Assembly (NCBI GenBank): GCA_024867545.1
Contig: JANFNE010000029.1
Coordinates: 372,001 to 436,000, forward strand
DNA from: Phytopythium helicoides
Lineage: Eukaryota; Oomycota; Peronosporomycetes; Pythiales; Pythiaceae
DNA: 64,000 nucleotides
Direction of reading: 5' to 3'
The position numbers and the translations under genes were made by a program. Below, piece after piece: positions 50,466 through 59,761 of the stretch (the first letter of the stretch is position 1; each line of letters opens with the position of its first letter). The notes under the pieces were generated by a model that worked only from the letters and a program-made list of their open reading frames with translations, did no database searches and was not told where the DNA came from.

Positions 50466-51924
50466 TCACTCGTCTGTTGACTTTGGAAGTGTGAATCTCG
50501 ATCCGAAGGAGATTTTGTCTCCTGCCAGCAGGGAGTGAACGACCTGACGCACCCAAAAGGACGGGTCCTTGCCGACGGCTGTTGTGATTCCCGTCAACCT
50601 CGACACGGTGTCCTCGCGCTTTGGGCCGCTGTACTCTTTGTGCACCCTGTGCCGTCGTTGCCAAATTAGTATCCCGACGACCTAGACAGGACAATGAGCA
50701 ACAACCTGCACTTACCACGCGTTGAGCTCGTTCCAGACGATGCGCTCATCATCCGATTGGGGCTGAGGGTGGCTGAGGAACTCTAGGCGATCGCTCCCGA
50801 GCGCATGCGCAGCAATTATGTGACCCTTCTCGGTCCGAAATCGAGTCAGAGGTACAAACACTTGACATGGATCCGCTCGTTGTTGACCCCGGGCTCAACG
50901 TACTCCTTCAAGAGCACCACATTATCATTGTCCACTGCCTGAACAACGCGGAGCTGCATCTCGAGAGACGAAGGGTAGAGCGCGCACATGAGCTGCGGTG
51001 TCGTGAAGATCCTCCAGGTGATTGGCGCGAGAAAGTCTGCCGACAGCTTAAAGTTGGTCTTCTCCAGCACATACTTGACGACCCTGTTATGAACTCCACG
51101 GCGTGCTTTCCAACCACACACTGACTCGGTTAGTTTGGAGTATTTGCCATCGGCGTGGAATAGCTCATAGTTCTTCATCGAAGACTCTCGAAGCAAGTGG
51201 CATTCGGCGACCGTCAGCGGCTTGATCAAAATGAACGACGACTGTGTCACGATGTGGAGTTTGTGGTGCGTAGCCACTAGGTCGCGCACGAGCCGCCAGT
51301 TGTGGCACGACTCTGCGAACATGCGACGGAGCTGGGCTCGCTCCCGCTGCAGTCTTCGTTTTTCCTCGAGCGCCTTGCGCAGATTCAGGACCGATAGATC
51401 GCGCGAGTTCTGGATTTCAGTGAGGTCGACGGCAATCGGAGAGCCTGAACGGCGAGCGAGAGACCGTTCAGAGACCTTGATGGCGTCTTGCTCTGCCTTG
51501 GATCGAGTGTGCAAAGCAGTTTCCAATGCAGCGACCTCATCCCGGAGCCGCTGTAGTGCCGACTACACCGCGAAGTCACGACTGATTAGCCACTACCCAC
51601 CTCTCGGCACACTCGCGATCCCTACTGACTCACCTGTCGGGCATGGTATTTGCGATACTCCCTCTGACGGCTCTTGTCCGCCTTCTCAGGATCCGTCACT
51701 GCTGACGACTTGGTTGTGCGGCCAGCGGGTCGTTGAGCCTTCGTCGCTGTAGCTGTGCGTCGCTTCCTACTGTCGCCTGATGCCAACTGTGGCCGCGATT
51801 CCGGTGCAGTGGTCGCACCCAGCAGCGCTCCTAGGTACACTAGGTCTTCGCCGACAAGAGGTTGGAGAGAAGCTCCTCCTCTGACTGGCGCGACGGCGTC
51901 CACGAACGAGTTACAAGCGCTCAT
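50466..51924 (-). CDS. Diverged bZIP-like/START-like protein, one frame break
   Basis: Exons 51634-51924, 50716-51562 and 50466-50646. Exon 1 ends in a basic stretch (KADKSRQREYRKYHARQ) continued by a coiled coil (SALQRLRDEVAALETALHT). The C-terminal part (SMKNYELFHADGKYSK, CGWKARRGVHNRVVKYVL, VDNDNVVLLKEY) is a remote version of the START-like domain of the genes at 7200-12994. Near 50855 the frame breaks after IHVKCLYL and resumes as TRFRTEKGHIIAAHALG. The exon lengths fit a two-base insertion (or one-base loss). The last exon ends FGSRFTLPKSTDE. It may be intact in reality. Function unknown; a regulator is plausible from the bZIP-like N-terminus. Confidence 0.6.
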
Positions 51925-52852
51925 CAGGCAAACGAATGATGTCCGTCGAGTGGTTCAGAAGCTGTCGACGAGGAGGAAAGTCTCACTTGGCAGCAGGACG
52001 AGAAGTGAGTGAACAACCGCGTGCGGGTACTGTTTCCAGGGCGAGGGGACAGACAACGAGAGCTCGACAGCCCTTACGGACACCACGAGCGTGGAGAAGC
52101 TTTCACGAAAGCGGCAGCTGTGCATGACCAAGGAGTGGGATCTCCGATTAGTACCGCAGTAAAGCTAAAGCAAAATTTGCTTGCTGCAGCGGAGAAAAGG
52201 TCCGCGTCAACCGTTTTGGGCTTGCGAGCACTGCCCGAGCTCGAGTCAGACGCTCGTTGACGGCACACTCCATCCAGCTGACGACCAAGCAAATGCTGCT
52301 TGCTGAGATGCAGAGGACTGGCTGTTCACATGGTGACCACAAGTTCTATACCATTATCGTGCTCTCCCACGCTACCTAGTACTATGGACACGCTCGACTA
52401 TGTGCGTCTCGAGGCTGGAGACGTCGACCACACTACAGTACCTTGAGCATCTCATCGCTCATACATCAAGGTTGCTCCCACTCGACCACGTGCCGTTAGG
52501 CGTCAACAGCTTGCAGGAATCCATCGCATCTCGCAGCAGGATCTCATCAATGGAATGGGCTGCAATGCAGGACAAGGCGCTGTGGACTTCTTTTGATAAG
52601 CACAACCATGTAAATGGGTTATGCATATCAAATATTGTGGTATTTATCATTTTTGTGGCGCTAAATAATGATTATTCATCCGGATATTGCTCTGGCTGCA
52701 TAGCTCCTCGTATCCGGACACAGAGTCAGCACCATTTTGTGCACATCATGGCTTGCATCATAAAGCATGGGCTCTATGATGGGGCTCCTGCGCATTCCTG
52801 TTCGTTCCACTGACCGAAGTCTTCGGGGCACAGTGGGCATCGCTATCTCAAG
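51925..52852. other. Divergent intergenic region, nothing recognised
   Basis: About 930 bases between divergent genes. Short open frames on both strands lack any family signature. Confidence 0.4.
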
Positions 52853-54354
52853 ATGAACTCGTGCGCGTACTGCGGCTTCCAGACGCCCGGCGGCCGCTTT
52901 TGCGCCGAGTGCGGGGCTCCGTTCCCCTCTCCTGCTGCTCCCGCTGCTACTGCGCCACAGCTGTTCCCTTCCTCCTCGCGATCGCAGTCGGAGAGGGCAT
53001 TGAGCGACATCCCGCTGGCGGTTCCGGTAGCACCTGGTCCCGGGCTGTCGACGCAGCGCTCGCAGTCAGCGAGGGTTGCCACCGACAGCACCGGCAAGAT
53101 TGGACATGGAGGATACGCCGAACAGCCCGAGTCGACTCCTCGAACGCGGTCAGCGGGCTCAAACAGCAGCTTTGCACTACTCAAGGGCCGATATGCGGAC
53201 CACTCGGAGTGCGACGTCTGCCACTCCGCGTTCGATGTGAAGCGTCGCCGACACCAGTGGTGCGTGGCGTGAGCTTGACTGGGCATGCTTGTAGTAGTTT
53301 CTTCGACTAATTGCTGTCATCCTTCGGTGGTTCTAGCCGATCGTGTGGTCGCTATGTGTGCGCAGAATGTTCGCCCAGACGATACTTGATACCGGAAGGT
53401 GAACAAATTGATGGTGCACGCGGCTACGACCCCTCCGAGCCGCAGCGTGTGTGCGTTCATTGCGTACCACTGCTGCTTCCTGTCCAAGACGAGCTTGTCA
53501 CCAGGTTCGCTCGTTCCAACCAGCATGTCGAAGACCAAGACAGCACGCCAACGAGCAAGAATCCGCTAACTAGAGTCCACGTGCCCTTTTCAGCATCACT
53601 TGAGAAGGAATGCCGTGTGGCTGCTGATATCCTCGGCAACTTCTTCCGGTACGACGATGTCATGTCGAATGACCGCGCGATCCCCATCACACTGCTGGAA
53701 AATGCTCATGGGATCGCCATCATGACGATCGTCAAGGCTGGCTTTATTGTTGTGGGGAAGGTTGGTACCGGCCTGGTTATCTCTAGACTTCCGGATGGCT
53801 CGTGGTCGGCACCATCAGCGATTGGCACGGTCGGACTCGGTGGCGGTTTTGAGATTGGAGGCGAGATTGTTGAAGTGATGATTATTCTCGGATCTCCTCA
53901 AGCTGTAGAAGTGTTCTACTCCCCGCAAGTGAACCTCGGAGCTGGCTTAGATGTCGCAGTCGGCCCTTACGGTCGATCGGCTACGGCAGCAGCAGCTATC
54001 AGTAGCACGGGTCTGAACGCCAACTACAGCTATTCGATGAGCAAAGGGCTGTATGCCGGAGTTTCGCTCCAGGGTTCCGTCATAGCAACTCGCAACGACC
54101 TTAACCGCAAGTTCTACGGCCGCGAGCTCGAACCAAGTGAACTGTTGAGTGGATCTATTGGCCAGCCTGTAGCTGCCAAACCGCTCTACAACGCTTTGGA
54201 GAAAGCAATGAAAGGAGTACAAGAACGCGTGGCTGTGCGAGAAGAGATTTCTCTCATGATGGGGACTTGCCGTGCATGTGCTTGCTCCAAGTACGTTGCT
54301 CACAAGCATCAAGTCTGGAACAAAAAGTGCAAAGCTTGCGGACATATACATTAA
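52853..54354 (+). CDS. Zinc ribbon-FYVE-SYLF protein with C-terminal zinc-binding tail (FYVE-SYLF 3)
   Basis: Exons 52853-53259 and 53337-54354, uninterrupted, 474 residues. It starts with a zinc ribbon (MNSCAYCGFQTPGGRFCAEC). The FYVE finger (CDVCHSAFDVKRRRHQC then CGRYVCAEC, RVCVHC) is split by the intron at the same place as in FYVE-SYLF 2. The SYLF domain follows (GTGLVISRLPDGSWSAPSA, LGAGLDVAVGPYGRSAT, NRKFYGRELEPSELLSG). The C-terminus has an extra Cys/His cluster (CRACACSKYVAHK, then KCKACGHIH) resembling a small zinc-binding module, absent in the two other copies. Membrane-traffic or actin-linked role by family. Confidence 0.87.
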
Positions 54355-55525
54355 AACGGTGGCTCACATCGCACAAGCCACTCACCAAAAAAGGCAACAA
54401 CGAAAAAAGTCGACTAGTGACTTTGAAAATGTTTATAACCCTTAGTGCACATGAGGTATCCCGTACTGGCATCTCGGTGCAGTGGTTATGGGCACGCGTC
54501 CCGGGACGTGAGATGGCTATGAAACTCCACCAGCGCCCGCATGCGAACGCCAGTGGATCTTTCCACTCACGGAATCTTTGAAAGTCGCGCGATTTGGGTT
54601 GTCTGTCGTCACTGTCGGCTCCTTGATCTCCGTCGTCTCGTTCGCCTTTGTCGTCTCTGTCGTCTCCATCTTCACTCGCTGGCGCCAAGGCTGAACGCCC
54701 GTCGCCTGTTTGCATAATACCGCCCTCCGTCTTGAGTCCGCGAACCCCGCGAGTCTCCAACTGAATCGACGGCGCTGTGGTAGTTCGGGAGGATTCGGCC
54801 TTGGTCACTGTGGGAACAGAACAAGGAAACCCGAACCAGCTGGCCGTGGAAAAAGGATCGGCGAGGCTTACAGGCAAGGCGTTGCCGTGACTGCGAGCTG
54901 AAAAGGTCGAAGAAAGACTTGGCAGGGCCGCTCCTTCTCGTCTCCATCACCATCTTCGTCGTCGGCAGTATCCGGCTCCTTGGAGTAGCTGCGTGGTCCC
55001 GGATCGTGAGCCGGGAAATGCGGCCGCTTGGACCCCATCTTGCAAATTCACGACTGAGAAAGAAATGCTGCGCGTCGAGTGCTGCGGCTTGCTCAGCCAG
55101 CGAACCGTTCCTCCCAAGGAGGGAACCCTCCATAACGGTCCCATTGAGCCGCTAGGATCCGGTGGAGCGACGTTGTGGAAAGAACTTAGGACTGTGCGTT
55201 GACATCCACGACGCGGCCAATGAGCTCTCGGCAAGCCTTCAACGTACCCGAGAAAATCCAGTCGAGTAGTGTAGTGTCCGTTGAGTCGCTTAGACTCCTC
55301 ATGGTGCGCTGGGCTCCAAAGACTTCATGTGTGAGCAGCGTTCGTTTCACTTCGTGTCATGCAGAGGCTGCATCACTTGCGGTCCGTTCATTTATGTCGG
55401 AAGATACGACGTTGGGAACCTAGGTGATAAACATGATTGATTCGACTTCGTCGTGCATGTCACGAGAAAGCCCCAATACGATCTAGCTCACGAACAAACA
55501 AACTACACTCTCCGCCCACCAAAGT
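54355..55525. other. 3' flank of the left GH3 gene with dispersed repeat sequence
   Basis: On the minus strand a degenerate coding-like stretch reads SALAPASEDGDDRDDKGERD and later REWKDPLAFACGRW, and another CTEMPVRDTSCALRV. Related, further diverged sequence recurs at 63650-63960 outside the palindrome, so this is probably remains of a transposable element. I cannot assign the class. Confidence 0.4.
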
Positions 55526-58283
55526 CTACACAGTCACCGAGCCCGCGAACACGAGGTCCTCCACGCTCTTGCCAATGTACACCGGACGCTCGCCCGACGC
55601 CAACTGCCACGCGCCACTCGTCGTGTTGTAGAAGCTCAGCTGCCTCTCGCGGATGCCGATCGTCACGGTCGCGCTCTCACCCGCCTCCAGCTCGACGTTA
55701 CCGAAACCCACCAGAGCAATCGACGCGAACTGCACGCCCGGGTACGCCGTCGCAGCGTTCGTCGGCGGACCAATGTAGATCTGCGGCACCTCGACGCCCT
55801 TGACGCTTCCCGTGTTGGTGATCGTCACGGCGACGCTGAACTTGGCGTCTCCGCTGTCCGGACCGCACGAAACCTCGTAGTGCTGGCCACCAGTGGTCGG
55901 CGTCGTGCCGGCCTGGAAGTTGGCGTTCGAGTACTCGAACGACGTGTAGCTGAGACCGTAGCCGAACGGGAACTGCACCGTCGTGTTGGAGTAATGGTAC
56001 CAGCGGTAGCCGCTGTTGATGCCCTCGCTGAACGTGGCGTTGTTGTCATCGTCCGTGGCGTAGCGGCCCGGGTACTCCGGGTTGCGCGTCAGCGACGTGT
56101 TGGCACTCGTCGGGTAGGTGACCGGCAGGCGGCCCTGCGGGTTGTGGTTGCCAAGGAGCAGGTCGGCCGTGGCCCAGCCACCCTCCTGGTTCGGGTACAT
56201 CATCTCCAGCACGGCCGCCACCGACTTGAGCCACGGCATGACCACCGGCTCGGCGTTGTTGAGCACCACGACCGTGTTGGGGTTCACAGCCGCCACGGCC
56301 TCGATCAGCTCGTCCAGCCCGTCGTCCAGCGTCATGATGGTCTGCGACGGACTGTTGGCGAACGCGAACACCACGGGCGTGTCCACCTCCTGCGCTAGGT
56401 CCACGGCGATCTGGATGTTGGTGGCGCGGTGCTCGGGCGTCACCCAGCTCAGACGCACCGACGTCGGCTCATCGATCAGACCCACGATGTACGCCTCAAT
56501 GTCGTGCCAGCCCACCTCCAGGTGCACGTACGTCTTGATGTTGTCCCAGTTGTCGCGCGTGGCGATCGAGTTGCTCCACGGCTTGACGCCACCGTCACCG
56601 TACAGGCGGTAGCCGTCCGACTCGGTACCGTTGACCGTGAGCGTACCGATGGCGAAGATGGCGCCGTAGTCGGCGTTCGAGTGGTTGCGCCAGTTGGGGA
56701 TGGCGCGCGAGAACGAGATGGTGTAGTAGCCCTCCGTCTCGGCGTACACCTGGCCGCTCCACGTGTACGACGCATTGGCCGGTAGCGCCGACACGCCCGA
56801 GAAGTACACGATCTCGTCCGTCACGTTGGCGTCCACGCCGTCGCTGCGGGTCAGTCCAGGCTCGCCGTCCAGCGTGCGCAGGTGGGTCGACGGGATGATG
56901 GAGCCCTCCTGGTCCACGCCCACCGTGAACGGGATGTCCTCGCCGACGCGAGCCTTGAGCGCGTCCAGCGTCGACACGAGCCGCTCCGGGATGCCGTACG
57001 CGCGCTCGGCGAAGTTGGTGCCGTGCGTGTACTGCACGCCGTTGGGGCCAATGACCGCGAACGACCGGCCCGCCGTCAGCGGCAGCGTGTTGTTGTCGTT
57101 CTTGAGCAGCACGCCCGACTTGACGGCGATGTCGTACGACAGCGCACCGTGCTCCTCGATGACGTCTTGTGGGAGCGGACCCGAGCCGCCCGTGGTCGTG
57201 TTGAGCAGTCCGAACTCGTCGTACTTGGCCAGGATGTGGCCCAGCGCACGGTTCAGGTACGTCTCGCTCAGGTTCTGCGAGACGTAGATGTAGTCGTAGA
57301 GCGCGTCGTAGTAGGTGCCAGTGGGCATCTCCAGGTCGAGGCCCGCGACGATACTCTCGCCCGTGGCGTGGTTGGCCGTCCAGTCACTCATAATGATGGC
57401 CTTGCTGCCGTAGTCGTTGCGCACCGTGTCGAACAGCGGCTGGTACTGGCACGCCTGCACGCCGTTGACCTGCGTGTAGGAGCACATGAGCGTGGCGGCG
57501 TTGGCCTCCTGCAGCAGCGTGCCGGGCGCCACCCAGTAGACCTCGTGCAACACCTGCATGTCGACGATGCTGTTGGTGGTGGAACCACTGGCGCCGCTCT
57601 CGGACGGGCCGATCTGCTTGGCGTTGGCCATGGTGCCCTGCGCCTGCGTGGCCTCGACGCCCTGCACGCCCAGGCGCGCGTTCAGGTACGGGTCCTCGCT
57701 GTACGACTGCCAGAAGTTACCGTCCCAGATGTCACGCAGGATGTTCACGCGCGGGTACAGCAGCACGCCCATGTTGAAGAGCTTGGCCTCCTTGCCGCCC
57801 ACCACACCGTGGTTGTACGCGGCCTCGAGCGACCACGTCGCCGCCACGTTGAGCTGCATGGGCGGTGCCGTCGCGTTCTCCACGATGTTGACACCGGCCT
57901 CGCCGTCCGTCAGGCGCACGACGGGGATGCCGAGCTCCTCGATGGCCACGCTGTAGCCAGCCTGCTGCTGGTTGCCGGCCGTGTCGGATGCGCCGTGCAC
58001 GAGGCTGACCTTCTGTTCGGGGGTCATGGCCTCGATGAGCGCGTCGACCTTGGCGTTTCCGGTGCGCCAGTCGACGGACGCTAGGAAGTCGTACTCGGCG
58101 TTGGCGAGGCGCGCGAGCAACGCGACTGCGATGGGCCACTTGAGCGACACCATGGCGAGGTTAGGTTGGTAGGTACGTGCTTGGTCTGGTTGTCGGTGAA
58201 GAAGTCTAAGATGAAGAGGACGAGGTCGAAGCGGTCGAGTGGAGCTTGCTTCAAGTGCCGAGGACCAGGCAAATTGGAGAATG
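54435..58283. repeat. Left arm of inverted repeat around GH3 genes (palindrome 2)
   Basis: Matches 59746-63204 in reverse complement. The outer edge near 54435 (ttataaccctt) mirrors aagggttata near 63203. The inner edge near 58283 ends at the core promoter of the GH3 gene. Relative to this arm, the right arm lacks about 370 bases corresponding to roughly 54505-54880. Confidence 0.88.
55526..58153 (-). CDS. Secreted GH3 family beta-glucosidase-like enzyme (left copy)
   Basis: A single exon of 875 residues. Signal peptide MVSLKWPIAVALLARLANA. The GH3 barrel begins DALIEAMTPEQKVSLVHG and includes IPVVRLTDGEAGVN. The expected nucleophile Asp257 is in KAIIMSDWTANHATGES, and SGVLLKNDNNTLPL leads into the second domain. 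A PA14-like insert (about 410-560: SGQVYAETEGYYTISFS) and a fibronectin III-like C-terminal domain (FGYGLSYTSFEYSN to the end) complete the usual GH3 architecture. The substrate-binding Lys-His motif of most GH3 enzymes appears as AKQIGPSES (Gln in place of His). Many NxT/NxS sites fit a secreted glycoprotein. Likely removes terminal beta-linked sugars from wall oligomers or plant glucosides; specificity unknown. Confidence 0.9.
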   Translation of the reverse strand: MVSLKWPIAVALLARLANAEYDFLASVDWRTGNAKVDALIEAMTPEQKVSLVHGASDTAGNQQQAGYSVAIEELGIPVVRLTDGEAGVNIVENATAPPMQLNVAATWSLEAAYNHGVVGGKEAKLFNMGVLLYPRVNILRDIWDGNFWQSYSEDPYLNARLGVQGVEATQAQGTMANAKQIGPSESGASGSTTNSIVDMQVLHEVYWVAPGTLLQEANAATLMCSYTQVNGVQACQYQPLFDTVRNDYGSKAIIMSDWTANHATGESIVAGLDLEMPTGTYYDALYDYIYVSQNLSETYLNRALGHILAKYDEFGLLNTTTGGSGPLPQDVIEEHGALSYDIAVKSGVLLKNDNNTLPLTAGRSFAVIGPNGVQYTHGTNFAERAYGIPERLVSTLDALKARVGEDIPFTVGVDQEGSIIPSTHLRTLDGEPGLTRSDGVDANVTDEIVYFSGVSALPANASYTWSGQVYAETEGYYTISFSRAIPNWRNHSNADYGAIFAIGTLTVNGTESDGYRLYGDGGVKPWSNSIATRDNWDNIKTYVHLEVGWHDIEAYIVGLIDEPTSVRLSWVTPEHRATNIQIAVDLAQEVDTPVVFAFANSPSQTIMTLDDGLDELIEAVAAVNPNTVVVLNNAEPVVMPWLKSVAAVLEMMYPNQEGGWATADLLLGNHNPQGRLPVTYPTSANTSLTRNPEYPGRYATDDDNNATFSEGINSGYRWYHYSNTTVQFPFGYGLSYTSFEYSNANFQAGTTPTTGGQHYEVSCGPDSGDAKFSVAVTITNTGSVKGVEVPQIYIGPPTNAATAYPGVQFASIALVGFGNVELEAGESATVTIGIRERQLSFYNTTSGAWQLASGERPVYIGKSVEDLVFAGSVTV

Positions 58284-58286
58284 AGC
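58268..58286 (-). promoter_or_regulatory. Inr+FPR core promoter, left GH3 gene
   Basis: The minus strand reads GCTCATTCTCCAATTTGCC, an excellent match to the oomycete initiator plus flanking region, 115 bases upstream of the ATG. Confidence 0.7.
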
Positions 58287-59742
58287 AGCTAGCTTGGTTG
58301 GTTTTAGTCGGATGAAGATCAACGAGGAGGTGGTTAGCTGACAGCCAGGAGTAATCGTTTGGAAATCGAGGCGTCAGGTCCCAAGGCTTACTCTTTCGTT
58401 TGGCTTGATACCTTAGTGATGTACCTTAGTGATGGGTGGCGTCATGCTTGATGGCTGTGCTGGGCGGGCTGCAGAGCACATGCACAAGCTCGGAAAAGAC
58501 CCGTGGATGGGGTCGCGTGGTTGAGCAAGGGGACGGCTGAAATGCGCGTCCGAAAGCTCGTCCAGCCGTTGTTTCCCAGTGCGAAGCTACTTCAAGCAGT
58601 GGGTCTGAATTTGCTGATGCAGGACCTGTCCACGTCCACTTGAAGTCTCCGATCTGCACAAAAGCACACTGGAATGCCAAAGCTAACCGGTCCGTTCCCG
58701 AACAGCTGTGCCGAGGCTCTCTTCTAAACTCCTTCATCATCACGCGTCGTGCATAATCTCCGTGCGATGGAAACGTCGACGGCACCTTCGCAAGGCTTTG
58801 CTTAACAAACTTGTCCCTGTTGCACTTGCCAGTCGCGCGGCGCCACTTGATTTATTGCCAACTTCAACAGCCCATCTCCTTGTTCAGTTTACAACGCACG
58901 CGTTGCGATCTACGAGCGCTGATGTGGACGGACGCAAACAGGAGCTGCTGCATTCGTGCTCGCCGCGAGAGTTTTGATTGGCTTCTGCCCGAGCCCCAAT
59001 TCGCTGAAATGCAGTCCAATGCATACTTTTCAGGGTGTTGCTGCTGCCAGGGTGGGTGTTGATGCATCACTTCGTGCAAGAGTAAAGTCGGGAATAATCT
59101 ACGTACACTGCTTGTCCAGCGCCTTGAGCAATGGAGCCTTTACTACTTGGTGATTGAGCATCATCATTCCATTTCGACTGATCAATCAGGAATGAAATCC
59201 ACGCAACACTCTGAAGCGTCTGGCCGACGCGAGACATATCTGCGTGAAAGCAGCGCGCTGCAATCAACGCCACCATGCAGCCCCGCCGCGCTTCTTTCTC
59301 CTTCGACTTGATTGACACCGATCTAGGCTCTACTTCGGCCACGGCTCGCGTGGAGATGACTGGGGCTCAATTGCGCTGAAACTTCAACGGCGCAAAGAAA
59401 AGTCCTGCATCATCGACCTCCAGAGCTCCCTGTCCATGCAGCATTGAAGTGGCTCCTCACCGTCGATCGGCGACCACAAACGCAAGCAACTCCAATTCAA
59501 TCTCGTACACGAAACGCTGAGCGGCTCAGTGAGCCGATCCGGAGCCGCGCCTTTGTACGTGGCAACGGCTCAAAGCTGAGCAGCACCAGGGCAACAACCG
59601 AGGAACCTGAGATTGGTGTGCGCGCATACGCCCTGAGTATCAAGTGCATTGGAGTTGACGTGAGAGACAGCGGAAGATATCACAAATGCAATCCTTTCGT
59701 TTCAATTCGCTGTGCCTCAGATCGCAGCCACCAGGCCAGGCA
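58287..59742. other. Unique spacer between head-to-head GH3 genes
   Basis: About 1.45 kb of single-copy sequence that must provide upstream regulation for both GH3 copies. Short open frames (for example 58426-58785 minus, 59067-59342 minus) carry no recognisable domain. The open frame of the right GH3 gene extends back to 59444 through this spacer, but that part is not conserved with the left copy. Confidence 0.5.
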
Positions 59743-59761
59743 GCCCATTCTCCAATTTGCC
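59743..59761 (+). promoter_or_regulatory. Inr+FPR core promoter, right GH3 gene
   Basis: Reads GCCCATTCTCCAATTTGCC, differing from the left copy by one base in the initiator (CCATTC against TCATTC). The palindrome boundary falls inside this element. Confidence 0.6.
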
